This document shows, one piece after another, positions 26,771-35,104 of a DNA stretch of 64,000 nt; within the stretch, counting starts at the first letter, position 1, and the number at the start of each line of letters is the position of its first letter. Source of the stretch: Paenibacillus_Z sp042653205 (GTDB lineage: Bacteria > Bacillota > Bacilli > Paenibacillales > Paenibacillaceae). A program made the translations under genes and the position numbers. The notes beneath the pieces are model-generated. The model was not told the DNA's origin. It ran no database searches and worked only from the letters and a program-made list of their open reading frames with translations. Where the stretch lies: NCBI RefSeq assembly GCF_042653205.1, contig NZ_JBHSHY010000001.1, positions 434,001-498,000 of the forward strand, read 5' to 3'.

Positions 26771-26800
26771 AGCAAAAAAGAGCCTGCTTGCGGCAGACTC
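26771..26800 (-). terminator. Terminator-like hairpin in the leader of the CE15-like gene
   Basis: On the minus strand GAGTCTGC-CGCAA-GCAGGCTC is followed by six T. No gene on that strand ends here; it lies about 360 bp upstream of the esterase start. It therefore terminates either a short leader or small RNA, or antisense transcripts of the mscS promoter region. Confidence 0.65.
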
Positions 26801-26860
26801 TTCCGGTATCATGCGCGGTTCGGCTCTTGGGAGATATAGCTAGATACATGGCATGATACC
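26801..26860 (-). promoter_or_regulatory. Candidate structured leader/small RNA preceding a terminator
   Basis: A perfect 10-bp inverted repeat (GGTATCATGC at 26805-26814, GCATGATACC at 26851-26860) closes a 36-base loop. On the minus strand it is followed after 4 bases by the terminator at 26771-26800. The layout (closing stem, then terminator) recalls riboswitch or attenuator leaders, but I recognise no known class. The stem alone, being symmetric, could also act on the plus strand in the mscS 5' region. Confidence 0.3.
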
Positions 26861-26899
26861 TGATACCACTGGTTTCATGCTCACCGATAATATGGTACA

Positions 26900-28033
26900 A
26901 TGAACCTTTATTTTTTGCCGAAAGGAGTTGTACTTACCCTGGTTGATATCGACTGGTTATCCCGCCTTTTTGCCGGTGTCCGCTGGATTGACGTCACCGT
27001 CGCGATCGTCGTCGCGCTGCTATTTCTCGCTTGCCGCACATTTTTTGCTACATACGCCGTAGCTTTCTTCCGGCGCCGCTTATCACATTCGCAAGGATTT
27101 TCCGCCTGGGCAAAGGCGTTTGAGAAACCGCTGGGTTACGGCTTCGTGCTCTTCGGTCTGTATACGGCGCTTCGCATCGCGCTTCCGCTTCGGATCGAAG
27201 GGGCGATCGAACTGAATCTTCTCTTCCGCAGCGGTCTGATCGCGCTGCTCGGATTCGGCATTTATAACGTCTCCGCCACCTCGTCCATCCTGATCGAACA
27301 GCTTGGCAAACGCTTCGGGCTGGATCACGCCAGCATGCTCATCCCGTTTCTATCCAAGACGATTCGCTTTGTCATTATCCTGCTTGTCGTCACGATTATC
27401 GGCTCCGAATGGGGGTTCAGCATCAACGGCGTCGTGGCGGGGATGGGTCTCGGAAGCTTAGCCATCGCGCTCGCCGCGAAAGAAACGCTAAGTAACGTAT
27501 TCGGCGGCATCGTCATCATCGCGGAAAGGCCGTTCGCCAAAGGCGATTGGATTCTAACGCCCAGCGCGGAAGGCGTCGTCGAGGATATTACGTTTCGAAG
27601 CACGCGCATTCGCACGTTCGCCGATTCCGTCGTAACGGTCCCGAATTCGACGTTGGCTAACCATCCCATTACGAACTGGAGCAAGATGGGCAAGCGCCGC
27701 GTGACGTTTACGCTTAAAGTGGCGTTGGAAACCGATCGGGAACGGCTCGCGGCGGCCATCGGACGCATGGAACGAATGCTCCGGGAACATGATCAAGTGG
27801 CGCCGGGAACGATCATGGTGCGATTTAACGAATTCCAGGAAGGCGGGCTGGGCATCTTCTTTTATTATTTCACCAAAACGACGGTGTGGTCGGAATATCT
27901 AACGATCCGTCAGGAACTCAACCTCGCGGTCATGGGCATTCTGGAAGAAGCGGGCATCCGGATGGCCTATCCCGCGCAGCGGATCTTCATGGAAGACGCG
28001 GCTGTCTCCTCTTATCCAGATCGCTCGAATTGA
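26900..28033 (+). CDS. MscS-family mechanosensitive channel
   Basis: This is a roughly 377-residue membrane protein with three to four N-terminal helices and the MscS core. The pore helix is seen in GVVAGMGLGSLAIALAAKETLSNVFGG (Gly/Ala-rich TM3 followed by the NVFGG kink). The beta domain follows: FAKGDWILTPSAEGVVEDITFRSTRIRTFADSVVTVPNS. Such channels release solutes on hypo-osmotic shock, which fits the osmoprotection genes that follow. The start is uncertain: the ATG at 26900 has no ribosome site and lies next to TACAAT, while AAGGAG at about 26920 points to a start a few codons later at a non-ATG codon. Confidence 0.88.
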   Translation: MNLYFLPKGVVLTLVDIDWLSRLFAGVRWIDVTVAIVVALLFLACRTFFATYAVAFFRRRLSHSQGFSAWAKAFEKPLGYGFVLFGLYTALRIALPLRIEGAIELNLLFRSGLIALLGFGIYNVSATSSILIEQLGKRFGLDHASMLIPFLSKTIRFVIILLVVTIIGSEWGFSINGVVAGMGLGSLAIALAAKETLSNVFGGIVIIAERPFAKGDWILTPSAEGVVEDITFRSTRIRTFADSVVTVPNSTLANHPITNWSKMGKRRVTFTLKVALETDRERLAAAIGRMERMLREHDQVAPGTIMVRFNEFQEGGLGIFFYYFTKTTVWSEYLTIRQELNLAVMGILEEAGIRMAYPAQRIFMEDAAVSSYPDRSN

Positions 28034-28041
28034 TTCGCAGC

Positions 28042-28087
28042 AAAAAGAAGACGACAAGAATCGCGGTATTCCGCGATCCTTGTCGTC
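28042..28087 (-). terminator. Terminator downstream of opuAC (convergent with mscS)
   Basis: A long hairpin (GACGACAAG-ATCGCGG stem with a single-base mismatch, loop TAT) is followed on the minus strand by TTCTTTTTG. It lies between two convergent genes and may also serve mscS, although the T-tract is on the minus side. Confidence 0.75.
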
Positions 28088-28127
28088 TCCCGTTGTAGCA
28101 GCCGTGTAGAGCTTAAGCGCGACAATC

Positions 28128-28997
28128 TTATGAAACGCCGTCCAGCCATGCCGATACTTCTTGCTCATGACTATCGACCCAAGCTTTCGCCGCGTCCTCC
28201 GGCGATTCCCCCTCTTGAATCGCGACCATCACCTCGGCCATATCATCCGGCGTCCAATGGAACTGATCCAGCAGCTTGTAGGCGTCCGGCATATCAGCAT
28301 CCAGCCCTTCGCGGGCCATCGTATGGATCTCCTCGTCCCCGCCATATACGCCTTTCGGATCGGCCAAATATTTCAAGTCCATCTTCGCGAACATCCAGTG
28401 CGGCGTCCAACCGGTGACGATAATCGGCTTCTTCGCCTCGTACGCCTTTTGAAGCTCCTGCGCCATCGCCGCCGACGAGCTCTCGACAAGCTGCCAGTCG
28501 CCTTCAAGGCCATAATCCTTCAAGGCCTGCTCGGTGGAGGTCATAATGCCGGCGCCGGGCTCGATTCCGATGATCTTATGATCGACGGAAATTCCGGCCG
28601 CGTCCTGCTTCAAGTCTTCGATCGAATTTTCCTTCATATAAGATGGCACGACAAGCCCGGTCTTCGTACCTTCGAGATTGGAACCGAGATCTTTGAGATC
28701 TTTGCCATACTTCTCCAAGTACGAGGCATGCGTCGTCGGCAGCCATGCCGCCACCATCGCGTCCGCGCTGCCGTCCGCGATTCCGGCCCACATTGGACCT
28801 GCATCCACCTGCATCAGCTCAACCTTGTAATCCAGCTTTGATTCCAATACATATTTCACGACGTTCGTGCTTGCGATCTCGGAATCCCAAGCCACGTAAG
28901 CCAATTTAATCGATTTGCCGTCCCCGGATTTCGTGCATCCGGCAAGCGCGGCCGCCATGACAACGGCCGATAAGGCCAAACCCCATGTTTTCTTCAT
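28128..28997 (-). CDS. opuAC: Glycine betaine/proline-betaine ABC transporter substrate-binding lipoprotein
   Basis: This is a 289-residue lipoprotein with signal MKKTWGLALSAVVMAAALAG ending in lipobox ALAGC. The mature part matches the OpuAC/ProX family: KLAYVAWDSEIASTNVVKYVLESKL at the start, VDAGPMWAGIADGSADAMVAAWLP, and IIVTGWTPHWMFAKMDLKYL. The tryptophans in AYVAW, GWTPHW and QFHWTPDD are the kind that cage the betaine quaternary ammonium. It is the last gene of the opuA-B-C operon, 12 bp after the permease. The start at 28997 is an ATG three codons inside a GTG-initiated frame and has GAGAGGTG at proper spacing. Confidence 0.92.
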   Translation of the reverse strand: MKKTWGLALSAVVMAAALAGCTKSGDGKSIKLAYVAWDSEIASTNVVKYVLESKLDYKVELMQVDAGPMWAGIADGSADAMVAAWLPTTHASYLEKYGKDLKDLGSNLEGTKTGLVVPSYMKENSIEDLKQDAAGISVDHKIIGIEPGAGIMTSTEQALKDYGLEGDWQLVESSSAAMAQELQKAYEAKKPIIVTGWTPHWMFAKMDLKYLADPKGVYGGDEEIHTMAREGLDADMPDAYKLLDQFHWTPDDMAEVMVAIQEGESPEDAAKAWVDSHEQEVSAWLDGVS

Positions 28998-29009
28998 TGT
29001 CGTCACCTC

Positions 29010-29843
29010 TCACGTTTTTTGTTTTCTGATAATGCGCTGTGTCAAGCGGTCCAACAGGATCGCCATCACGACAATCGAGATCCCCGCTTCAAACCCGGTT
29101 CCGGTCTTCGTCTGCGTCACGGCGCGGTAGACGTCGGCGCCCAATCCCTGCGCCCCGATCATAGAGGAGATCACCACCATCGACAAAGACAGCATGATGG
29201 TCTGGTTGATTCCGGCCATCATCGTAGGAAGCGCCATCGGCAGTTGAAGCTTGAACAGCTTTTGGTTCGGCGTCGAACCGAACGCTTCCGCCGCTTCGAC
29301 CAGCTCGTGCGGCACTTGGCGGATGCCCAGATTCGTCAGTCGGATCGTCGGCGGGACGGCGAAAATAATCGACGCGATGACCCCCGGGACGACGCCGAGC
29401 GAAAAGAACGAGACCGCCGGCAGCAGATACACGAAGGCCGGCATCGTCTGCATGAAATCAAGCACCGGCGTCACGATGCTCTGCGCGATGCGGCTTCTCG
29501 CGCACAGGATCCCGACGGGAACACCGATGACGATGGACAGCAGCGAAGCTGTCAGGACGATGGCCAGCGTGTCCATCGCATGTTCCCAGTAGCCTAAATT
29601 GTCGATGAGCAGCAAGCCGATCAAGGCGAAGACGGCGAACCTCCACTTCCCCGCAAGCCAGGCGAGCGCCGTCGCCAGCAGGATCACGACCAGCGGCGAT
29701 CCCCAGACGAGCACGGTCTGCAGGGCGTCTACCATCGAACCGATGACGATTCGGATAAAGTCAAATAATGGCGAAAAGTGGCCTTCGAGCCAGGCTTCAA
29801 CGGATTCGATCCAATCGCCGAGCGGCAATTTCGGCATGTTCAT
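29010..29843 (-). CDS. opuAB: Glycine betaine ABC transporter permease
   Basis: This is a 277-residue membrane protein of the OpuAB/ProW type. It has an amphipathic N-terminus (LPLGDWIESVEAWLEGHFSPLFDFI) and six helices. The EAA-like cytoplasmic loop is VPHELVEAAEAFGSTPNQKLFKLQLPMALPTMMAGINQ. The segment LSMVVISSMIGAQGLG is strongly conserved in betaine permeases. Its ATG overlaps the stop of the ATPase gene (ATGA), so translation is coupled. Confidence 0.94.
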   Translation of the reverse strand: MNMPKLPLGDWIESVEAWLEGHFSPLFDFIRIVIGSMVDALQTVLVWGSPLVVILLATALAWLAGKWRFAVFALIGLLLIDNLGYWEHAMDTLAIVLTASLLSIVIGVPVGILCARSRIAQSIVTPVLDFMQTMPAFVYLLPAVSFFSLGVVPGVIASIIFAVPPTIRLTNLGIRQVPHELVEAAEAFGSTPNQKLFKLQLPMALPTMMAGINQTIMLSLSMVVISSMIGAQGLGADVYRAVTQTKTGTGFEAGISIVVMAILLDRLTQRIIRKQKT

Positions 29844-31039
29844 CGCACGCCACCTGCCTCCGGTACGGCGTTCCCTGCCAGCGCCGCGAAGACGGCTCCG
29901 CGAATCACGATGCCGAGCAGCCGATTCGCGCCATCCGTGACGGCGAGCGGCAGAGGCGTCGCGGCCATCGGTTCGAACAGTTCGTTTAACACCGTATCCG
30001 GCGCGACGACCCGCGTTTGGGGGATGAGAATATCGTCCAGCGCCAGTCCTTCCTTCAAGGCAGTCGAAGCGCCTTCGGCCGTAATGACGCCAAGCAGCCG
30101 TTTCGCTTTATCGGTCACGTACAAATTGGACACGCCCTGCTCGCGCATCAGCTGGAGCGCAACCCGAGGTCCCCGTTCCAGCATGATCGTCTCCGGACGC
30201 CGCATGACATGCGCTGCCGTCAGTACCTTGGACAGGTCGACATCCTCGATAAATTTCTCGACATACGAATCGGCAGGCTTCATCAGGATTTCTTCCGGCG
30301 TGCCGATTTGCACGATCGAACCGTCCTTCATGAGGGCGATCCGATCGCCAATGCGCAGCGCTTCGTCCAGATCGTGCGTGATGAACACGATCGTTTTCTG
30401 CATGCTTGATTGCAATTGAAGCAGCTCATCCTGCATATCCTTGCGGATCATCGGATCGAGCGCGCTGAACGCTTCGTCCATCAACAGAATATCCGGGTCG
30501 TTCGCAAGCCCCCTCGCCAATCCGACGCGCTGCTGCATGCCGCCGCTGAGCGCATCGGGATAGCTGTCCTCCCAGCCGCCGAGTCCCACGAGTTCGAGTG
30601 ACTGTCGGGCCATTTGCTTGCGGACCGGTTTGGCGATCCCCTGAATCTCTAAGCCATATTCCACGTTTTGGAGCACGGTACGATGCGGAAACAAGGCGAA
30701 TTTCTGAAAGACCATCCCCATGCGCTTGCGGCGGAACTCGCGCAGTTCGTTCGGATTCATGCGGACGATGTCTTTCCCCTGGAACAGGATTTGGCCGTCC
30801 GTCGGTTCGATCAGCCGGTTCAGCAGCCGAAGCAGCGTCGACTTTCCGCTTCCCGACAGCCCCATGATGACGAAGATTTGCCCGGCTTCAATCGAGAAGC
30901 TCGCCCGGTTTACGCCGACCGTCTGCTTCGATTCCTTTAGAATCCGTTCCTTCGTCCATCCTTGCTGGAGCAGCTGGAGCGCTTTGTCCGGGTCGCTGCC
31001 GAATACTTTCGTCAATGATCTGACATCAATGATGGACAT
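29840..31039 (-). CDS. opuAA: Glycine betaine ABC transporter ATP-binding protein with CBS pair
   Basis: This is a 399-residue ATPase. It shows Walker A GLSGSGKST, Q-loop VFQKFALFPHRTVLQN, signature LSGGMQQRVGLARGLA and Walker B ILLMDEAFSALDP. The C-terminal 130 residues (about 265-395) carry two CBS domains, which in the OpuA family sense ionic strength and gate transport. The start at 31039 follows AGGAGGGG. The gene heads the operon behind a TTGACT-17-TAAACT promoter and is divergent from gbsR. Two components (opuAB, opuAC) follow directly. Confidence 0.95.
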   Translation of the reverse strand: MSIIDVRSLTKVFGSDPDKALQLLQQGWTKERILKESKQTVGVNRASFSIEAGQIFVIMGLSGSGKSTLLRLLNRLIEPTDGQILFQGKDIVRMNPNELREFRRKRMGMVFQKFALFPHRTVLQNVEYGLEIQGIAKPVRKQMARQSLELVGLGGWEDSYPDALSGGMQQRVGLARGLANDPDILLMDEAFSALDPMIRKDMQDELLQLQSSMQKTIVFITHDLDEALRIGDRIALMKDGSIVQIGTPEEILMKPADSYVEKFIEDVDLSKVLTAAHVMRRPETIMLERGPRVALQLMREQGVSNLYVTDKAKRLLGVITAEGASTALKEGLALDDILIPQTRVVAPDTVLNELFEPMAATPLPLAVTDGANRLLGIVIRGAVFAALAGNAVPEAGGVR

Positions 31040-31080
31040 GCATGTTCCCCTCCTGGCTTCTATAGCTGGCGACTGGTTCC

Positions 31081-31109
31081 AGTTTAGGGAGGATCGCTTG
31101 TTTAGTCAA
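31081..31109 (-). promoter_or_regulatory. SigA promoter of the opuA operon
   Basis: The minus strand carries -35 TTGACT (31104-31109), a 17-bp spacer and -10 TAAACT (31081-31086). The predicted start site is about 35 bp upstream of the opuAA start codon. The GbsR-type palindrome at 31121-31146 lies immediately upstream. Confidence 0.6.
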
Positions 31110-31120
31110 CAATAAAAACC

Positions 31121-31146
31121 GTTTATAATTTACGTACAGTATAAAC
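31121..31146. promoter_or_regulatory. Probable GbsR operator
   Basis: GTTTATAATTTAC-GTACAGTATAAAC is a 26-bp palindrome with 11 of 13 positions matched between arms. It lies between the divergent opuA operon and the GbsR-family regulator, adjoining the -35 box of opuA. GbsR-type repressors control betaine and choline genes in Bacillus, so this is the likely binding site. Confidence 0.6.
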
Positions 31147-31208
31147 TTTACGAATGGAATGCTCCCCTATCCGCCCATATGCTCAAAATTCCTCCCGTCA
31201 ACGCACGC

Positions 31209-31237
31209 TTTACAATGTTTTCGCGGGTGATTACAAT
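31209..31237 (+). promoter_or_regulatory. Promoter of the gbsR-like gene
   Basis: There is a -35 TTTACA at 31209-31214 and a -10 TACAAT at 31232-31237 with 17 bp between, about 40 bp upstream of the start codon at 31276, which itself has AGGAGG eight bases ahead. Confidence 0.6.
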
Positions 31238-31275
31238 AACTATGACGTCGGACAAGGTGACCTAGGAGGCAAATC

Positions 31276-31839
31276 ATGAATGAAGAAGCGAACGGTTTAA
31301 CGCCTGAGCAAGAACGGTCGCTGGACGCATCCAGACAACGCGTAATCGATTCGATCGGCAAGAACATGGACTTATACGGAATTACGTTGTCCATCGGACA
31401 TTTATATGGCTATATGTACTTTCAAACCAAACCCATCACCTTGGATCAAATGAGCGAAAAGATGGGCATGAGCAAGACGTCCATGAGCACAGGGATGCGA
31501 ACCCTGATGGATCTGAAGATGATCGACAAAGTGTGGGGCAAAGGCTCCAGGAAGGACTTTTACGAGGTCGTACCGGACTGGCACAAGAACTTCGTGGATT
31601 TCTTCTCCATTAAGTGGCGCAAAGCCGTCGAAAGCAATATGGCCTCGCTCGAGAAGTCATTGCGGGAAATCCGGCAGCTTCGCCAATCCGACCCGACTAA
31701 CGAGGCGTTGAATAACGTGACGTCGATCGACGAAGATAAAATCAATGCCGCGCTAAGCTATTATAAGTGGCTGCTTCGGCTGATCGATTCGTTCGAAACC
31801 GGGGACATCTTCTCGTTTATTCCGAAGGAAGACGAATAG
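31276..31839 (+). CDS. GbsR/MarR-family transcriptional regulator
   Basis: This is a 187-residue winged-helix regulator. The N-terminus (DASRQRVIDSIGKNMDLYGITLSIGHLYGYMYFQ) and the recognition region (LDQMSEKMGMSKTSMSTGMRTLMDLKMIDKVWGKGSRKDFYE) are those of GbsR/OpuAR proteins, which repress choline and betaine genes and sense choline-like ligands. The C-terminal helices (AALSYYKWLLRLIDSFETGDIFSFIP) form the dimer and ligand region. It is divergent from the opuA operon with a palindromic site between them. It is the obvious regulator of that operon. Confidence 0.92.
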   Translation: MNEEANGLTPEQERSLDASRQRVIDSIGKNMDLYGITLSIGHLYGYMYFQTKPITLDQMSEKMGMSKTSMSTGMRTLMDLKMIDKVWGKGSRKDFYEVVPDWHKNFVDFFSIKWRKAVESNMASLEKSLREIRQLRQSDPTNEALNNVTSIDEDKINAALSYYKWLLRLIDSFETGDIFSFIPKEDE

Positions 31840-31863
31840 CGCGGGATGTTCGGGCGGGTACGC

Positions 31864-31900
31864 AAAAAAGGGCGGGACATGCGTCCCCGCCCTTAATTTC
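31864..31900. terminator. Bidirectional terminator between gbsR and the ectoine operon
   Basis: The stem AAGGGCGGG/CCCGCCCTT is flanked by an A-run on the left and a T-rich run on the right. It can therefore stop both convergent transcripts (gbsR and ehu-ect-UPF0316). Confidence 0.8.
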
Positions 31901-31931
31901 TATATATGTTCCGGATCTGCCGAAGCTGCCG

Positions 31932-32450
31932 CTATTCCAGCATTTTCGCCCAGAAGCCTCCGCGAAAATACCTCGGCTCGTGCGAGATCACGAATGCCTT
32001 CGGCGCTTCCTCTTCGATCCGTTTCAAGAGCTTCTTCTCGTTGCTGCGCTTGACGAGCACCTGCATGACGAGCCGTTGGCCATGCCTTCCCTCCCCCGTC
32101 CATACGGTAACCCCATACCCATGCTGCCGCAGCTTGTCTGGAAGCGACGTATGGACGGTATCCGCGATGACCTGCACGACCGAATACCCCAGTGCCAGCC
32201 GCTCTTCGATGCGGCTGCCAAGATACACGCCGAGGCCGAAGCCGATGCAGTAGGCCGCCATATGGATCGGGCTCGATAAATTTTGGAGCACGAGCTGCAG
32301 GCCGGCGAGGTAGATGAACACTTCGATCATCGCGAACAAGGAGGCTGCGCCTCTCCTGCCCTTAATAACCAGGATGAGACGCATGGTGAAGATCGAGACG
32401 TACGCGATGTTGATGCCGAGGATCGACAGCGCGATCAGGACAAGCGTCAT
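31932..32450 (-). CDS. UPF0316/DUF2179 membrane protein (YebE-like)
   Basis: This is a 172-residue protein with three N-terminal membrane helices (LVLIALSILGINIAYVSIF, AASLFAMIEVFIYLAGLQLV and HMAAYCIGFGLGVYLGSRIEE) and a soluble C-terminal DUF2179 domain with GYGVTVWTGEGRHGQRLVMQ and FVISHEPRYFRGGFW. The family is widespread in Firmicutes, and its function is unknown to me. Its ATG overlaps the ectD stop (ATGA). That makes it the ninth and last gene of the ectoine operon, although the family is not normally linked with ectoine. Confidence 0.85.
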   Translation of the reverse strand: MTLVLIALSILGINIAYVSIFTMRLILVIKGRRGAASLFAMIEVFIYLAGLQLVLQNLSSPIHMAAYCIGFGLGVYLGSRIEERLALGYSVVQVIADTVHTSLPDKLRQHGYGVTVWTGEGRHGQRLVMQVLVKRSNEKKLLKRIEEEAPKAFVISHEPRYFRGGFWAKMLE

Positions 32451-33349
32451 TCGCGATCGCGCGTAGCGATAAAGGGCGGTCTCGGCTTCTGCCCGGAAAA
32501 GGGCGTCACGAGCCGATTCTCGACGCTGTTGTAGACGATGAATACGTTGCTGCGCGGATAGGGCGAGATATTGCTGCTCGAACCGTGCATGAGGTTGCAG
32601 TCGAACACGAGCAGCGATCCCGCTTTGCCGACCGGCATGTCGATGCCGCCTTCCCGCGCGAGCCTGGTCAGGCTGTCCTTGTCCGGGACGCCGTACTCCT
32701 GCTTGCGAAGCGATTGCTTGAAATGATCCTCGGGCGTGCGGCCGACGCTGGCGACGAATGTCTTATGCGAGCCCGGCATCACCATGAGCGGTCCGTTGTA
32801 GGGATTGTTGTCCTCCAGCGCAATCGAGACGCTGAGCGCCCGCATGGCCGGCATCCCATCCTCCACATGCCACGTTTCGAAATCGGAGTGCCAGTAGAAC
32901 TCCTTCCCCGAGAAGCCCGGCTTGAAATTGATGCGGGACTGATGGACGTACGTGTCCGATCCCAACAGGAACCGGGCAACGCTCGTCAGCCGCTTATGTT
33001 CGGCAAGCCCCTTGAAGACGGGATTGTTGTCGTGCACGGCGAAGACGGAGCGCACCTCGTCGCTGTCCGGCTCCCGGATGACATGCTCGGCTTCGCGCTC
33101 CCGGTAAAACCGTTGAAGCCTTCCCAGCTCCGCTTTCCAGGCGGCTACCTCATCGGGCGAGAAGAACGATTCGAAGAACAAATAGCCCTTTTGTTCGTAT
33201 TCGTTAGCCCGTGCTTGAGTAATCGGACTATCCGGCGACCAAGCGCCGTACAGGACAGGGTCCGCCCGAACCAGCAGCTCCGGTTCGGACCGTACGCGGG
33301 ACGGGTAGCGATCGGCCGCGATGCGGCGGCTTGCCTGCTCGGCCGTCAT
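32447..33349 (-). CDS. ectD: Ectoine hydroxylase
   Basis: This 300-residue Fe(II)/2-oxoglutarate dioxygenase hydroxylates ectoine to 5-hydroxyectoine. The iron ligands are visible: His and Asp in FYWHSDFETWHVEDGMP and the distal His in FDCNLMHGSSSNISPYPRSN. The N-terminal YLFFESFFSPDEVAAW and the family signature around the HxD motif are complete, and the length equals that of characterised EctD proteins. The start overlaps the ectC stop by ATGA. Its presence means the cell probably makes both ectoine and 5-hydroxyectoine. Confidence 0.96.
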   Translation of the reverse strand: MTAEQASRRIAADRYPSRVRSEPELLVRADPVLYGAWSPDSPITQARANEYEQKGYLFFESFFSPDEVAAWKAELGRLQRFYREREAEHVIREPDSDEVRSVFAVHDNNPVFKGLAEHKRLTSVARFLLGSDTYVHQSRINFKPGFSGKEFYWHSDFETWHVEDGMPAMRALSVSIALEDNNPYNGPLMVMPGSHKTFVASVGRTPEDHFKQSLRKQEYGVPDKDSLTRLAREGGIDMPVGKAGSLLVFDCNLMHGSSSNISPYPRSNVFIVYNSVENRLVTPFSGQKPRPPFIATRDRE

Positions 33350-33753
33350 GGCAGCACGCTCCTCGGTTCAGTCTCCTCTACGAGCGGATATACGCCTTCG
33401 TCGTCATGGACTTCGGCGCCGGTAAGCGGCGGGTTGAACACGCACACCATCCGCAGCTGGCTGCGGGCGCGCAGCAGATGCTTCTCGTGGCCGTCCAGCG
33501 CGTACAGCGTCCCCGGCCGAATCGGATACGTGCTTCCCCCGATTACTTCGATTTCGCCTTCCCCTTCAATGCAGTAGACCGCTTCGACATGATGCCGGTA
33601 CCAGATCAGGGTTTCCGTCCCGGCTTTGATCAGCGTGTCGTGCAGCGAGAACCCCATTCCGTCCTTCTTCAGCAGCAGACGCCGCGCGTTCCACGTTTTC
33701 GTGTCGACATCGTCTTTCGTTCGAATCACGTCATTTAAATGTTTTACGATCAT
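33346..33753 (-). CDS. ectC: L-ectoine synthase
   Basis: This 135-residue cupin cyclises N-gamma-acetyl-diaminobutyrate to ectoine. Conserved blocks are MIVKHLNDVIRTKDDV, GFSLHDTLIKAGTETLIWYR, HHVEAVYCIEGEGEIEV and YALDGHEKHLLRA, which supply metal and substrate ligands. The start at 33753 has AAGGAG at a suitable distance; the frame extends ten codons upstream without support. It is 33 bp downstream of ectB and overlaps ectD. Confidence 0.96.
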   Translation of the reverse strand: MIVKHLNDVIRTKDDVDTKTWNARRLLLKKDGMGFSLHDTLIKAGTETLIWYRHHVEAVYCIEGEGEIEVIGGSTYPIRPGTLYALDGHEKHLLRARSQLRMVCVFNPPLTGAEVHDDEGVYPLVEETEPRSVLP

Positions 33754-33786
33754 CGTTTCGTCTCTCCTTTTGGTTAATGGCATGAA

Positions 33787-35100
33787 TTACACGCCGGCTT
33801 GCGCCGTGCCGGCCAGCTTGACGGAGCCGAGCATCTCGTGCAGCGCCGCCTCGATACGGTCCAGTCCTTGCTTGAGGACATGCTCTTCGATGGTGAGGGG
33901 CGGCATTAACTTGGCGACTTCGTCCTTCGGTCCGGAGGTCTCGAGAATGACCCCGTGCTTAAAGGCGGTTTTGCTAAGCCGCGCGGCATGGGACGGCTCG
34001 CGAAAGACGAGTCCCTGAATCAGCCCCTTGCCCCGGACCTCGGCGATCGCCTTCGGATACTTCGCCGCCATGCGGTGCAGAAATTCGAGAATGATCCGTG
34101 AACTGGCCGCGACCGCGAGTTCCAGCTCCGGCGTCCGCCAATAGTCGAGCGCTTCGCTCGCCGCCACGAAACCCAGATTATTGCCGCGAAACGTTCCGTT
34201 GTGTTCGCCCGGACGCCAGACGTCGTACTCTGGCTTAATCAGCGTCAGTGCCATGGGCAAGCCGTATCCGCCGATCGACTTCGACAGGCAGACGATATCC
34301 GGCGATAGGCCGGCATCCTCGAAGCTGAAGAAGGTGCCGGTTCTCCCGCAGCCCATCTGCACGTCGTCGATGATGAACAGAATCCCGCGGTCGCGGCATA
34401 TGCGCTCTACCCGGCGCAGCCAATCGGTCCTTGCTTCGTTCAGCCCCCCTTCGCCTTGAAGCGTCTCGAGCAGGACGGCCGCCGGCCGGTCGATGCCGCT
34501 GCCCGGATCGTCCAGCAGCTTCTCCAGCATCAGCGCCGTATCGATGCGCGTACCGAAATATTGATCGTACGGCATGAACGTCGTTCCTCCGAGCGTAACG
34601 CCGGCGCCTTTGCGCTTAAATGCATTGCCCGTCGCCGCGAGCGAGCCGAGCGACATGCCGTGAAAGGCGTTGGTGAAGCAGATCACGTTCGTTCGGCCCG
34701 TCGCTTTGCGCGCGATCTTCAAGGCGCTCTCCACCGAGTTGGTGCCGGTCGGCCCCGGGAACATGACCTTATAATCCAGCTTGCGGGGCTCGAGAATGAA
34801 GGCATGGAAGCGCGTGAGAAACGTCTCCTTCGCCTCTGTCGCCATGTCCAGGCTGTGGGTCACGCCGTCCGCGAGCAAATACTCGATCAGTTTGGCGCGG
34901 ATACGCGGATTGTTGTGCCCGTAATTGAGCGCGCCGGCGCCCGCGAAGAAATCAATGTATTCCTTTCCGGCTTTGTCCCACACGCGCGCGTTGCTGGCTT
35001 TGGTGAATACGGTTTGGAAACTGCGGCAGTAGCTGCGCACCTCGGATTCGAGCCGGTCGAATACGTCCAAGGCGCCGGGCATGTTATCAATAGATTTCAC
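33787..35100 (-). CDS. ectB: L-2,4-diaminobutyrate:2-oxoglutarate transaminase
   Basis: This is a 437-residue class III, PLP-dependent aminotransferase that converts aspartate semialdehyde to 2,4-diaminobutyrate, the first ectoine step. The signature regions are INFGH-type FFAGAGALNYGHNNPRIRAKL, GPTGTNSVESALKIARKATG, the FTNAFHGMSLGSLAATGN region, IDDVQMGCGRTGTFFSFE and the PLP lysine in VCLSKSIGGYGLPMAL. The start is GTG at 35100, ten bases after GGAGG. Only 4 bp separate it from ectA. Confidence 0.96.
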   Translation of the reverse strand: MKSIDNMPGALDVFDRLESEVRSYCRSFQTVFTKASNARVWDKAGKEYIDFFAGAGALNYGHNNPRIRAKLIEYLLADGVTHSLDMATEAKETFLTRFHAFILEPRKLDYKVMFPGPTGTNSVESALKIARKATGRTNVICFTNAFHGMSLGSLAATGNAFKRKGAGVTLGGTTFMPYDQYFGTRIDTALMLEKLLDDPGSGIDRPAAVLLETLQGEGGLNEARTDWLRRVERICRDRGILFIIDDVQMGCGRTGTFFSFEDAGLSPDIVCLSKSIGGYGLPMALTLIKPEYDVWRPGEHNGTFRGNNLGFVAASEALDYWRTPELELAVAASSRIILEFLHRMAAKYPKAIAEVRGKGLIQGLVFREPSHAARLSKTAFKHGVILETSGPKDEVAKLMPPLTIEEHVLKQGLDRIEAALHEMLGSVKLAGTAQAGV

Positions 35101-35104
35101 GTCG

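Noticed and set aside
26694..26900. 68-residue minus-strand frame in the esterase leader
   Set aside because: It covers the inverted repeat and terminator and has no ribosome site, so an RNA element is more plausible than a gene.
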